From Cyclospora cayetanensis (lineage: Eukaryota; Apicomplexa; Conoidasida; Eucoccidiorida; Eimeriidae), in the NCBI RefSeq assembly GCF_002999335.1, contig NW_020312236.1, forward strand, positions 124,001 to 188,000: DNA of 64,000 bases, in the 5' to 3' direction. Shown piece after piece: positions 35,444 through 46,500 of this stretch. Made by a program: the position numbers and the translations under genes. Below the pieces are notes generated by a model. That model saw only the letters and a program-made list of their open reading frames with translations, was not told where the DNA came from and made no database searches. Every line of letters starts with the position of its first letter. The first letter of the stretch is position 1.

Positions 35444-37706
35444 CCACTCGAATCAAAAGCATCACTAGCAGTAGCACTAGCTGGAGGAGAGCCTCGTGAG
35501 GCCCCATTTAGACACGTCCCTCCTGCATCGCCACCGCGAAGCCTGCTGCTGTCAGCAAATCGCACGGTTGCCCTCAACCGCGCAAACGTTCCGCGTCTAT
35601 ACAGTCGGCGCTCTAGCAACAGCAGCTGCCGTTCACTTTGCGCTTTCGCTGCTAGCGCTTCGCTCACTGCCGCGCGGTGTTCTTGCACTGCAGCAGCCCG
35701 CAATTCTGCTGCGGATGTATCTGCAGCGGCCTCGGCTGCAGCGAGAGCCGCCTCTGCCGCTGCCAAGTGGAAGCTGCCTCCAGCAGCAACAGATCGCGAA
35801 CCTGCAGCGGCTTTGCCACAGCACGCGATCGCGCGGCATTCACTATCTGCGAGCGCTTTATTTAAGGCTCCCAAGAACTCAGCCCCTACTGTGGGCAAGC
35901 CCGAAAAAGGCTTTGCTCCTGCCACTGTCACCGTTGCCAGTGGTGCTGCAGGAACGTCCAGACGAGCACTAGTCGTGCACCTGCTGATGCCGCTGCTACT
36001 AGCGGCTTCCGCCGCTTTTACTGCAGCAGCACTGCTCCCAAAAGGGCCTGAGGGCGTGGTGGGTGCTTCATCTCTTGCTATGTCTGTGAGGCAGGCTGTC
36101 GGCGTCCCTGTTGAGGCGCCAGCGGCTGCAGAAGAGGGAGCCTCCTTTGCTGCACTCCTCCGAGCATCTGGTGCAACCTTTGAGGCGTCAGCCTTCCACC
36201 TGAGGTACACACCGAAGCGCTAGTAGCCCTTACAGCCGCAGCACCAGCACTACCCTGCGCAGCAACGAGGGTCGAGATTTTTTTCTCACGCCGCACAGAA
36301 ATGACGGCTGGGCCTGCTACTGGAAAAAGGTCAGTGAGTCCGTGCTAAGTGTGCGCGTCTTATTATATTCCAGAAGCAGCAGCAGTAGGACGGGTGCAAA
36401 ATGCATACCCAGCCCATATGGACGCTGAGTCGGCTCTGACCTTGTCCTGCTGCATCAGCTGTTGCTTCTCTTGCTGTGTTCGGTGCAGCTGCTGCTGCTG
36501 GGCAGCGGTTACGGAGAAGCAGCAATACGAATGGCACCTATAGGGGAAGGGAAGCCTTAGCAGCAGACGCCGACAGCTCCGCTGCAGCTGCCGCTCTGCA
36601 GCAGCCGCTTCGCGCGAGGATCGGGGAGACTGCGCGTTGTTTCTGCAATCATAGCCGTATGCAAGGGCCCTTAGCCTTAAGCGCATGTGGGCAGAGGGTG
36701 GATGATAGCAGTGCGGGTTTGCTGTCAGGGGTCGTCTACTGCCCTTTCGGAGATAAGAGTTCTCATGTATAAATTAGGCTTTGGCAGGATGCTTTGCAGA
36801 TTGGACCTGAGCCTCGTAATGGTGCTTATATGTTGGGGAAGGCTCTGTAGCATATTTTCTTCGTCTCTGCAGTTCAAGAGTCGCAGTTGCTGCCACCGCT
36901 GCAGCAGCTCCGCTGTCCGGTTCAGCAACCGATGGAGCCGTGCCTGGTGCTGCAGCCCTTCCAGCAGCGTCTAGGCAAACAAGCCACAGCATTATTTAGC
37001 ATTTAGCAGCATTATTTAGCATTTAGCAGGAGGTATGGAGTCGCTGGGAAATTGAGTCGCAGGGGTCTAGAACTGGCATGAGGCGCTCGAGTGAAGGGCG
37101 GGGAACGTTACGCTTTGGGTGGAGGCTTGCCTTCCACTTTTGCCTGATGAGAATACGCCTCATGGTCCTCTGAATTGCCAGTAGGGAATTCCACAGAGTA
37201 CCAAAAGAGATTCCCGGGATTGGCTGCAGATCATGAGAAAAGCAGCGCGATGCGACTTTTCGCCTGCCACAGCCCTCACAGCAAAACACAGAGACCCCCT
37301 CCCACTGGCTCTCCCACGACAGCGGCAACGGCCGCTGCGGCTGCTGTTTTTGCTGCTGCTGCTGCTGCTTCTCGTGGTGAAGTTCAACAGTCCAATCAGA
37401 AGTCTCTACCGGCAACGCCGATTGGAGGTAACCCGGTTTGCCAGTTGTTCGTTGTTCTTGCTGCTGCTGGTTGTGGATTTGCTGGTGCTGCTCCTGCTGG
37501 AGCGCATGGAGGGGCGTCTGAGTTTTCTGCGAGATCCATTTGCTCGCCGCTGTAAGGGGTGTTGCGGCTGTTGTTGCTGCTGCCGCTGTTTTGGGCAAGG
37601 GGTGGACAGCGACGGCTGCTGCTCTTTTCTTCGGGGGTAGCAGATGTGTCGACTTGACGTGTTCTAGAAACTCCCTATCAAAGCACGCAGAGCAGTTACA
37701 GCCCAT
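34855..37706 (-). CDS. Unrecognised multi-exon candidate starting with MGC acylation motif
   Basis: Several coding-looking blocks in one orientation. Block 1 (37706-37023) starts with a true ATG and reads MGCNCSACFDREFLEHV. Gly2 with Cys3, Cys5 and Cys8 is a classic N-myristoylation plus palmitoylation signal, followed by Gln-rich sequence and RTMRRILIRQKWKA. Block 2 begins after a good acceptor (tttgcctag) at 36970 and reads as a Leu-rich coiled coil (LLEGLQHQARLHRLLNRTAE, ITRLRSNLQSIL), faintly like the C-terminal helical domain of nucleoporin Nup54. Block 3 (about 36196-34855) lacks an ATG, begins at a possible acceptor, is Ala-rich, contains SERQLLLLERRLYRRG and ends RLQWEGTGGEDITDAMRHFT. 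Whether these belong to one gene or two is not settled, and the splice joins between blocks are not resolved. Confidence 0.4.
35040..35290 (-). repeat. GCT/GTT/TCC triplet repeat in coding-like block
   Basis: Imperfect tandem units of 24-30 bp (CTCCTGCTGTTGCTGTTGCT type on the + strand) that read as Ala/Thr/Gly/Pro repeats in the minus-strand frame. Confidence 0.8.
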
Positions 37707-38113
37707 TCTGAGGCCTACAGTTTAGAGCTGCGGATACGGCGTGGGATTTCGCTGCGCCCTAAAGAGCTTGTCCCTCGAAGACTACCCCACACGCCACGCG
37801 CAGCCTTTTCAACGGCGTTTGGCAAGTATGTATTAGAGATTTAAGGGTTTGACCGTCTTTGCAGGAGCCCCCGGATCTTTCGCTGCAGATCTATAGCTGC
37901 TGCATGCAACTTGCTGAGGACAGCAGCAGCGGCTGCTCGGATCGATCGCTCGCGTCGTAAAGTACACCGCACAGTATAACCTCTCCAGTGTGCCTGCACG
38001 CAGATTTATGAGCTCCACACCCACGACCAATGTGGCGCCAATGCAGGGGAAATTCAGATTGCATTGCTTATGAACTCTTGCATGGCATGACTTGTGGAGC
38101 TAATGCAGGAGAT

Positions 38114-38678
38114 CTAGGACATAGGGTTTTTAACCTGGATCTTGGTGGCTGCCAGCTTGGCGAGCTTTCTCTTCTTGGTGCGCGGAGTGAGCGCGACTTC
38201 CATGACTTTCACCGCAACAACCTCGATCCTCTCAGAATCGCCGCTTTTGCTAGGACAGCTGTTTTCACCACTGCCGTTACTGCTGCCGGTGCCGCTCGTG
38301 GGGTCGGTCTCATGCTGCAGGAACGCGCGCGGACAAGGAATGGCTCGAAAGAGGCTCAAAGAGATCGAGCAACTCGAAGTCAGATTTATTAAATAAGAGG
38401 TGTAGGGTGTACAATTATTGCTAACCTTGGGAAGACGCGCAGCCAATAATGGGTCGTCAAGGGTTTTTGTTGAGCATATCACCTCATAGGCGATCAGCTT
38501 GTCATTTACTCCCCTGAGCAATTCTAAACCCTTAGCCCTTGCCCCGTAGCCAAAGACCCTAAGCGCGAAATCCTTACCCTCTCCATGTACTGCCCTGGGG
38601 GATGTAAGGGGTGAGATCCTAGTGTTCAAGTTTAGAGGAACACCGGTCGTTTCAGCCATCTGGGAGTGCCGCTTAGTT
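38114..38678 (-). other. Open stretch, coding status unclear
   Basis: A 192-codon minus-strand frame (38692-38114) with ordinary amino-acid composition (FALRVFGYGARAKGLELLRG, then MEVALTPRTKKRKLAKLAA) but no ATG at its head and no family I recognise. It overlaps the stop of the coiled-coil gene upstream by a few bases. It could be a further exon of that gene or chance. Confidence 0.2.
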
Positions 38679-39724
38679 TTAGGGTCTATCAATAGCCCAC
38701 GCAGATTCCTCTAGGAGCCGCTGCAGAAGCAGCAAAGCCTTCTCTCTCTCAGAATGTATGGCCAGCAGCTGCCGCCTCTGCAGCATGCATGCCTCTTCGT
38801 AAGTACGACGAGCCTCGGAAACAGCCTGCAAGAGGAGCAGCCGGTCGGAGAAACCTGTTGCTAAAACAATTTCTTGATCTCTCCACCAAAGGCACAAACA
38901 CAAGTGGTGCGTCAGTAGGAGCCTTGCCACATCCCGCGGACTTTAAAGGGTGGCGTATCGTGGCGTGTCTAAGGATTTGGCAAACCTCGCGCTGATAAGT
39001 CAGATGTTTCAGCCTGGTGCTCAGTTCCTCAACACGGCGTTTAGACGCACGCAGGCTCTGTGTCTTTTCGCCATCTGGTGCTAAGGCTGGTGCTGGGGTA
39101 GGGTGGCTGTTACTCCTTGCTTCTGCCCTTTGCTTCGTGCAGCGGGGAAGGCCATCGCCTTCTGCTATTCCTAAGACACCCAAGCCCACGCAGCACCCAC
39201 CTTGCATATGCGAATAGTTTGAGGTTCGGCGGGTAGGTCTTAAGGCTTACAGGCTTACGCAGGGGCGCTGCCGCTGGTGGGGGTGCTACCGGCAGGTGTA
39301 TGCGATCGCAGCTGCTGCGATGAGCGACAAAGGGGCCAGTAGTGGGCTTTCTTTTGCACGGTCTCTGCTGCGGCTGATCCTGCATTCGCTCTTGACTCTG
39401 AGGCTGCTGCGTGAAGTCCACATCAGAGGATCGCGTTCTGGCTCCCCATGCTGAGCAGCTCGTTGGAAATGGCTGTCGCGCACCAGTTGCATCGCGCTGC
39501 CGCTGCTCCTGCCGCTGCTCTTGTCGCTTCTGCTGCGCCAGCAGGTCCTTAAGAGCCCTTCCTCTAGGAACACCAACAGAAGCGGTGGCAGCCTGTGGTG
39601 TTTTCCGCTCTGTTGCTAATACAGTACCCAGGGTCACCTCCTGGTGCCCCTCCCTCCGGGATTCTGACGATCCCGGAGGCTCTTCGTCCACCAGAGGCCC
39701 CGGAGCTGGAGAGGATAATTCCAT
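38679..39724 (-). CDS. Unrecognised coiled-coil protein, about three exons
   Basis: Not recognised. Exon 1 runs from the ATG at 39724 to a good donor (AG/GTGGGT) near 39205. It reads as a disordered, Gln/Arg/Pro-rich N-terminus (LAQQKRQEQRQEQRQRD) ending KTYPPNLKLFAYA. Exon 2 (about 39090-38940) reads KRRVEELSTRLKHLTYQRE and ILRHATIRHPLKSAG. Exon 3 (ending at the stop at 38679) reads DRLLLLQAVSEARRTYEEAC and KALLLLQRLLEESAWAIDRP. The last two exons give a continuous amphipathic helix, as in small scaffold subunits. The exon 2 donor is uncertain; GTGGCA in the GCG codon region gives a consistent phase with the acceptor agcaacag. No catalytic motif is seen. Confidence 0.45.
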
Positions 39725-42342
39725 CTCATTAAAAAAGCCAAAATTATTGCTCGAACCGCAAGGTGTTCCAGGAAGAACCAGCTACAAGCATCAAAGGCCA
39801 GCAGCTGGCTGCCCTGCACTGCCAGCCAAAGCCCAACGATACCGAAACACGAAACAACACCGAGCCAGCGCTAGCATTTCATTGAAGTAAACCCTAGAAT
39901 AAAAGCAGTGGGACGGCATGAACGACTGCACGCTTCTTCCTTTCATTCTCGGAAAGGAAGGCGAAAATCGAACGTGCCATCGATGCGTGCACTTCCGGTA
40001 GGCGTTTTCACTGCCAAACCATAGAAAGCGCATTTTTAGCAAATAAACCATTTGCTAAGTGTAACAAGACATTTCTTTCGGCACAAGGAAAGGCTGGTCG
40101 AAAGCTAGAGCAACGAGCCGGGGATATGCATGTTTATGCGCTCTGTAGGCTTTTGCAGGAATAACCGGGTGCTCACTGCGGAGCGCTGATCTCATGAGCC
40201 CTTTTTCGCCCTTTGCTACAAGCCATGACCATAACTGACAAGCTTCTATCAATAGACACTGCGTTGGTTTCGGGATCTGATTTTTCCGAAAAGGTAATGC
40301 ATGTTGGTCTTTTTCCAGGAGGGCGGCAGCAGTTTACCGCCTAAGTTGCCTAAAAGTGTTTGCGTTCCGCGCGAGCCTCAATTCCCTCTAGTAGTGTACC
40401 TACAGCTTCCCCAATGGGTAGACACAAAGGAAGATAGCGAGAGCTCAGCCAATAGCTCGTTGCGGTCAGGACTAGCCTGAAAGGGTACAGTCTTGTAAGT
40501 CCGCTTTTTTTCTCAGTCGATAGGGGTAACAGAGGGAAAGGATCAAAAGACACAAGCGAGGCCACAAAATCAGATGTTCTACGCGCGTACTCGCCCATCC
40601 AAACAAACAGTAAGACGGAGAAGCGGATGGAAGTGAAGAGGATGCACAAAGGGCATAAGAGCGGTGGCCACAGAAAAAGAGGTAGACAGTCGTTAGGCAG
40701 GACAAAGAGCTGAAGTGCTTTCTCTTCTTTAGTGGGCCCCTAGATGGTGGCACTTTAGAAACGACATATTTCAAGTACTGATGCCTCAGTCAGAGGCATT
40801 TCCAGTCATTCGGGCAGCTGCAGCCTCTCTGCATAACTGGGAACTCCGTACAGCCCCCCTCATTGACTGGCAGTTTCTTCCTCCGTGCCTTCCTGCGAAA
40901 CAAGGCTAGACCATCTCTCTGCAGCCAGATGTTGCAGCAATTCAGAAACCCATTTTCACTGAGCGATGACCCCCTACAGCGAGCCACTTTGTTCAGAACA
41001 GGCTTAGCACAACATCCTGTCACTGCTCTACCTGCAAAGCCATTTTTGCTGCTCCCAACACACTCACCGCAAAGCATATGCAGGAGCCGAGAGGCTTCTG
41101 GGCCTCCCCCTCACTTTCCGGCTTCCCCTTGCATGACATCTCCGGTTTGGCAAAGAGTCGCCAATACGTACCAAAGCACCCGCAGTAATTCTGAACAAAC
41201 AAATTCTGCAAACAGCTCCCGCGAGAGAAGACCCTAGATATCCCCCCCTTCCTAAACCAGCAGATGAAACTGAACATTCTGTTGCCGCGCATAAATGCGC
41301 AGTCTCTACAGTCCCTCGTATCAGGTGTACTCTCAGGGTCTTGCAAAGTATGACGCGCTAGAATGGCTTCGGTGTGATTTTCCCTCCACTCTGGTAGCAC
41401 CCAGGCAGGTGATGATGGCACTGGCCTAGCACAACCGGCCTAAAGGCCGCTCCATCCCGCCACATATATTAAATATGCGGGCGTGGCCTCTGGGGCGCGT
41501 ACACAGTCGTTCAATAATTACAATGCTACGCCAACAAACAAGCGTCCAAGGAAGATTCTTTCAAGTGTATCAGCATATTGCCGCAGAGTGCTCCTCCCAC
41601 GAACATGGTAGTAACAGGCAGTGGTGACTCTAGTTGTGTGGGGAACACCTGCCGGGTCCGGCACCGTAAGGGCGCCTCCTACAGCCAACGCAGGCCCACT
41701 CTTCCCACCACACAGCGAGCGCGGCGTTCCGCCTCTACTTGTCCAAACAACAAGCCTTGGATCTCACGTCGCCTTGTGCACACGGCTAAGCTCCAAAGAA
41801 CAAACGGCTAAGTTCCAAAGTACACACCCTAAATACAGGAGCACAAAAGCCACAAATTATGGGCTTTTGACGAAGTGTATCTGTAATAAAGATCGCCCCT
41901 GTTCATGGCGTGCTGTTTCCTGGAATGGAGTATAGGGTGTGAAGGCTACAGCTTGGCAGCGATAAGCGCGCTCTGGTCTAAAGATTATTTAAATACCCCT
42001 TGCTTGCTGATGTTTATGGGCTCATATGTGCGACGGGTGGCTCGCATGCATCTTCCTCCAAAGGAATAGATGGGGCCCCCCTGTGTCGCGGGGAGGGGGC
42101 CCCCGTGCAGGGGCCCCTCCCACCAAGAAGAGTCCTTCGTTCGTATGGGCCCTTTAGTTCCGGAGGTGTATTTTGGTTCAGGATCGTGAGCCTATGGTGC
42201 ACCGTTTTTAGAAGGCTACTGTGCATCCGGTGCTCCTTTGTTTCGCGCGTGGCGACTTGAACGAGCTGCATGCGCCCTGGGGGTATCGCCAACGCTTGTA
42301 GTTCCCCGTGCGGGTGCTCGGTAGCAGCAGCAGCAGCGCAGA
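39725..42342. other. Intergenic, repeat-poor
   Basis: 2.6 kb with no recognised gene. Reading frames do not exceed about 130 codons. A GC-rich cluster with three GGGGCCCC-type self-complementary elements lies at 42071-42121, shortly upstream of the TatD gene. Confidence 0.5.
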
Positions 42343-45300
42343 ATGGTCCTATGTGCTTTCAACTGCAGCGTAACAGCAGGCCGGACGCAGCGGCTCGTGT
42401 CACTTGTTCTCTGCTGCTGCTGCTGCAGTTTCAGTGCTGAAGCCGCACGCCTTGCTTCCCAGCCAGCCGTAGCAGCCCCCTTGACGGGAGAAATCCGTAT
42501 CTGCTTTCTTTCCCGTTCAGGCCGCACGAGCGCGTCTGAAGCAGCCGCCTTAGTCACAGCCCCTCGCCTGCGTTTCTTTTCCGCACAGGAGCCTTACGGG
42601 GTGGGGTTGCCTCTCGGTGTCTCTCCAGCCCGAGGCTCGCTCCAGCCGCACCAGCAACTGTTGCAGGCCAAGTGTTGCTTCGATATAACTCTTCCCGAAG
42701 ACACCAAAGGAAGCCACAGGCGCAAGGGGGCCTCCAGAAATCCCCTCAAGAGGCTGCTCAAGATACCACGGGGGGGCTGGAGGCGCATCACCCCCAGCGT
42801 CAACAAGAACACAAGCAAGCCTAATGATCGCAGCAGCACGGCATTAAAGGCAACTTTCAGCCACACACCGTCAGGAGGAGGCTGCGAGGAACTCCTACTA
42901 CCCCCTGCAGGAGCAGCAGCCCCTCGCGCATCCATCATGGCAAGCCGCTTTGTGGATATTGGCGCCAATCTGTGCGACCCCATGTACGAGGGGAAGTATC
43001 ACGACAAGCAAAAACATCCACCTGACATTCACCTGTACGTTTCCCGCGCAAAGAACCTCCCAAATCCTTGACAGCCTGTGCATTCAACTCCTCTTTGGGT
43101 CAGCTAGCTTGCGCCTGCACAAGCTCTTCTTCGCTCTCTGCACTTGGGGCTTTATATATGTGTATATATTTATATATTGCAACAAACCTGATGGGTGTTA
43201 AGGCCTGAGGTGTATGTGTATGTATGTATGTATGTGTGTGTGTGTGTGTGTGTTTTTTTTTTTTTTATTTTATTTATTATAGAGTTTTGCGGCGTGCCGA
43301 GGCCGCTGGCGTCGACAAAATCATTCTAACGAGTGGAGCCTTTGAGGACCTTCGCACCAACCTCAAGATTGCTGAACTCTACGGTATTCTGATGCCAAAT
43401 TTTCCCTTATTCTGCCACAACGGCAGCAACAGTCGCTTAATTTGGCCAGGCATCCAGAACGGCGTCTTCCTAAGCGCTGCTCGCCTGCCCCCTATATATA
43501 TATATATATATATATGTGTATATATATGTGTATGTATGTGTATGTATATATATATATATATATATATGTGTATGTATATGTGTATGTATATATGTATATA
43601 TATATATCTATATGTATGTGTATATATAGATATGTGTACATATATATGTGTGTATATATATCTGTATATATATATATACGTGTATGTAGATATGTGTATA
43701 TATGTGTGTAGAAAGAGTACGTGCAAGAACACTAGACTTTAGGGCTTTTGATGCATGCGTACAGATCCGGAATGCGAGCGCCTCTTCATGACCGCTGGAA
43801 TTCATCCTACCCGCTGCACCGAGTTCGCTGCCCCCAGCAGCACAACAAGCGGCATCGAGAGCGAGTTTTTCGATTCCTTTGCTGCCAAAGTAGAGGAGGC
43901 GGGCTTGCGTCTCTCGGAGTACCCTGAGGTGTATGTACAGCGGCTTTTTGAAGTGCACCAGGAGCTGCAGCGGGACCAGCAAAGGCAGCGCAAAAGGCGC
44001 ATTGTTGCAGTTGGAGAGATCGGCTTGGACTATGACCGCCTTCACTTCTGCGACGCACCTACCCAAAAGCAGTGAGCAGCAAGTCTGGATACATAGTCGG
44101 CATCCTGCGGAGAGCAGGCTCGATAAATAGGACTGCTGAGAAGGCCTCTTGGCACTCGACTTCTGCACGGGAGCAGCCACTGTCTGCCTACCGCTGCATC
44201 TGCATGCCTGGCGCTCCTAGACTTTGTTGGGCTTGTCAGTTGTTTGCGTTTCTCGCGTAAGTGGCCTTATGCAGGGGTGTGGGTGCGCTGTTGATGCACA
44301 GGTGCTTCGAGCTACAGTTGGCCTTGTGTCACACAAGCCGCCTCCCCCTCTTCCTGCACATGCGGAATGCGGCAAGCGACTTCATAGGTACACAGGCTCG
44401 GAGCCAGCTAGCGTCCTGCACTCTGCCTTGAACAAAAGCCGCCGAGTGCCACTGCCCTTCCCTCCCCCCGTTCCCGCCTTGTCTTGCACAGCACACGATC
44501 TCCAACGCCGCATGGGAAGCAAGCCTCTCTGCGCAGCGCGCCTGCGGATTCTCCGCACTGTGCGCGCTGCGACTGCCTGCATGCAGATATTCTGCAGAGA
44601 AGGGAAAATCTCTGGCGACCGAGGGGCGGAGTCGCACATTCTTTCACAGGCACCGCTGAGGAGGCGAAGCAGTTGCTAGACGCGGGTCTTTACATTGGTA
44701 ACTTGAGTTCCCATGCGGCTCTCATTTAGATGTCGTGAGAAAGGCTAGATAAGGAATTGGATGGGGGTGTAGGGTTCGGCTCCCAGAGAGCGTGGTGTGG
44801 AGCCTGCCTGGTGTGGGTGGGCGTGGCTTAGGCCTCAACGGCTGCTCCCTCAAGACGCAAGAAAATCTCGCAGTAGTCCAGCAGCTGCCGCTCTCGCGCA
44901 TTCTTCTAGAAACTGGCAAGTCGCAACTGGCGAGCCTTAGCCTGCAGAGGACGGCGACAGCGCGACGCGCCGTTGCGCTGCTGCACGAAGGGTTCGCTGA
45001 AAGCCTCTCAAAGAAGGCTTTGTGTGGGTGGTTTGTGCGCAAAAACAGATGCTCCTTGGTGCGGCCTGAGGCATACCCATGCGGGGTTCTCTCGCCTCAA
45101 CGAAGAGCAGGCAAGCAAGCCAGCTGTCGCTGTTTTCGACGAAGGACTAGCTTGTGCAATGCAGGTGCAGGCCTGGGGAAGGATGCCTGCTCTAGGGAGT
45201 TTTTGCCTTTGAGGGAGTCTGCGTTCTCAGAGATCGCTGCTGAACGGAGTGAAGCCGGAAAAGTGGGAGGCGGAGAGCCAAGTGAAGGGGCGCAACGAGC

Positions 45301-45496
45301 CGTGCAACATTCGGTTAGTAAAGCGGCTCGAGTTTCCTAGAATCGCTCTTGAGAACCTCCCTCCTGCTGACCAAGGATCTGAACCTCAGATTTCTGGTGT
45401 GTGGTGCTTGTGCGTGGGGTTTGCACGCAGAGCCGTAGCGGCGATTGTTCGCCAGTTGGTTGCACCAGAGCTCTCTGAGGAGGATTTCTGCAGCAG
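42343..45496 (+). CDS. TATDN1: TatD-type metal-dependent DNase (TATDN1-like), at least nine exons
   Basis: TatD proteins are TIM-barrel, metal-dependent nucleases acting on DNA ends; eukaryotic homologues are linked to DNA degradation and repair. Exons joining in phase: 42343-43034, 43283-43383, 43765-44071, 44302-44387, 44587-44697, 44832-44915, 45049-45085, 45233-45313, 45431-45496. Landmarks in order: [135 protein letters not shown]. Metal-binding positions (the early Asp, Glu of GEIGLD, His of LFLH and AHSF, Asp of TDAPW) are present. The canonical TATDN1 start would be the ATG at 42937; the same frame runs upstream to an ATG at 42343, adding about 198 residues with a hydrophobic head ([14 protein letters not shown]). 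The C-terminal exon after 45496 (phase 2 donor GTAAGC) was not identified with confidence. Confidence 0.88.
43035..43282 (+). other. TATDN1 intron 1 with TG and T runs
   Basis: Donor GTACGT, acceptor attatag. It contains TATGTATGTATGTGTGTGTG at about 43215-43252 and a T-run of about 15 bases immediately after, giving an extended U/G-rich tract before the acceptor. Confidence 0.8.
43490..43715 (+). repeat. TATA/TGTA simple repeat in TATDN1 intron 2
   Basis: About 225 bases of alternating TATATA, TGTATG and ATATATGTGTA units inside the intron 43384-43764. Confidence 0.9.
44916..45048 (+). other. Candidate GC-AG intron of TATDN1
   Basis: The exon ends RILLET plus G and the next begins AT GCT CCT TGG, restoring LLETDAPWC, an invariant TatD segment. 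The only donor giving this join is G/GCAAGT at 44915-44921, the classic sequence of GC-AG introns. The acceptor is aaaacag at 45048. Length is 133 bases. Confidence 0.75.
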
Positions 45497-45991
45497 GTAA
45501 GCCGCAAGCTGTCTAGAGTTTTTGCTTAACTATAGAGCTGCATGCGCATTGGGGTGCTCCGGCGTCTGGAGCACTCTGTCTGCATAGGGCCGTGAGTCCT
45601 CGTTTTCACAATTCAGGATTTGGTGTATGTGTGGGGGGTCGCCCTTTGTTCAGGATATATCACAACACGCTGTCTCTGTTCTCCTCCTTGCCTTCCTAGC
45701 GACATTAGAGGTCCCTTTCTACCAGCTGGAAGTCTTTTTTCCATGCACTGGAGCGGGGGCACACCTGCTGTGTGTGGTCGCCGTCAAGACTCCCCTGTGC
45801 AAACCCTTCGGCTTCTGCAGTGGCGTCAGCAGCCCGCCTCACCTTCGGACTTGCAGCTTAACTGCTTGCCGGACTCTTTGGTGCGTGCGTGAATCATAGA
45901 TATCCGGTAAGAGAATACTCGAGAGAATGTATAGAAGAAGCGCTTAGAGAAACAACTGGCTCCGTGGCTCTGCTAATAGTGTTTACGAGGC
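45497..45991. other. Unresolved TATDN1 3' end
   Basis: A donor-like GTAAGC opens this region. A frame containing TLEVPFYQLEVFFP lies at 45690-45750, reminiscent of the end of TatD proteins, but the acceptor and phase do not settle. The TATDN1 stop and 3' UTR are expected here. Confidence 0.35.
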
Positions 45992-46500
45992 TTAGCGAGG
46001 CTTCTCGGTTCGTTTGCTGTAGCTGCCCGTGCCCCTCTTCCGCAGTCTTTGAAACTGCGCAGAAAGGTATATTCGCCACGCTCTTAGATCCCCGACGTAA
46101 CATCTAGAAGGCCTGCCGCCCTCTTGTAGATTGCCTGAGCGGGCAGCCTTTTGTAACGCCTCGAAAAGCCACCACTCACTCCCCGGTACTTCAGCTGAAG
46201 GCTCTTTGCTGGCCTCTTGTGGCTGCATGTGCCTGATGAGTTCCGCCGCTTCTGCAACCACAAAAGGCGGTGCTAATAAGGCTTGGGGGCAGCACTCATG
46301 GGTTGTCCGACGTCTCAATCGCTCGCTAGGGGGCGAGTTTGGGAGCAGATCTCGAATTTTAGCTTGGAACTCATGTTCTAAATATGCTCTGCCTCCTGGA
46401 TGCACTTACGCGCCAAAACTGCGGCCGTATTTCGCAAGTTGAGGATTTATGGCCACTGCACTCTGGAGGTTTCTGGGCGTGCTCGTGCTGCCCCTAGTGC
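45992..46500 (-). CDS. Weak two-exon candidate, unrecognised
   Basis: Not recognised. The downstream block (46325-45992) reads ERLRRRTTHECCPQALLAPP, FVVAEAAELIRHMQPQEASK and SEWWLFEALQKAARSG, ending KRTEKPR. A donor GTAAGT (exon ends 46410) and acceptor ccccctag (exon resumes 46325) give an 84-base intron with matching phase. The upstream block reads NLQSAVAINPQLAKYGRSFG. No initiating ATG was found upstream. The composition is gene-like and free of homopolymers. It would be convergent with TATDN1. Confidence 0.3.

Noticed and set aside
38126..38140. AGGGTTTTTAA as telomere-like repeat
   Set aside because: A single imperfect TTTAGGG-like copy, not an array; no subtelomeric features around it.
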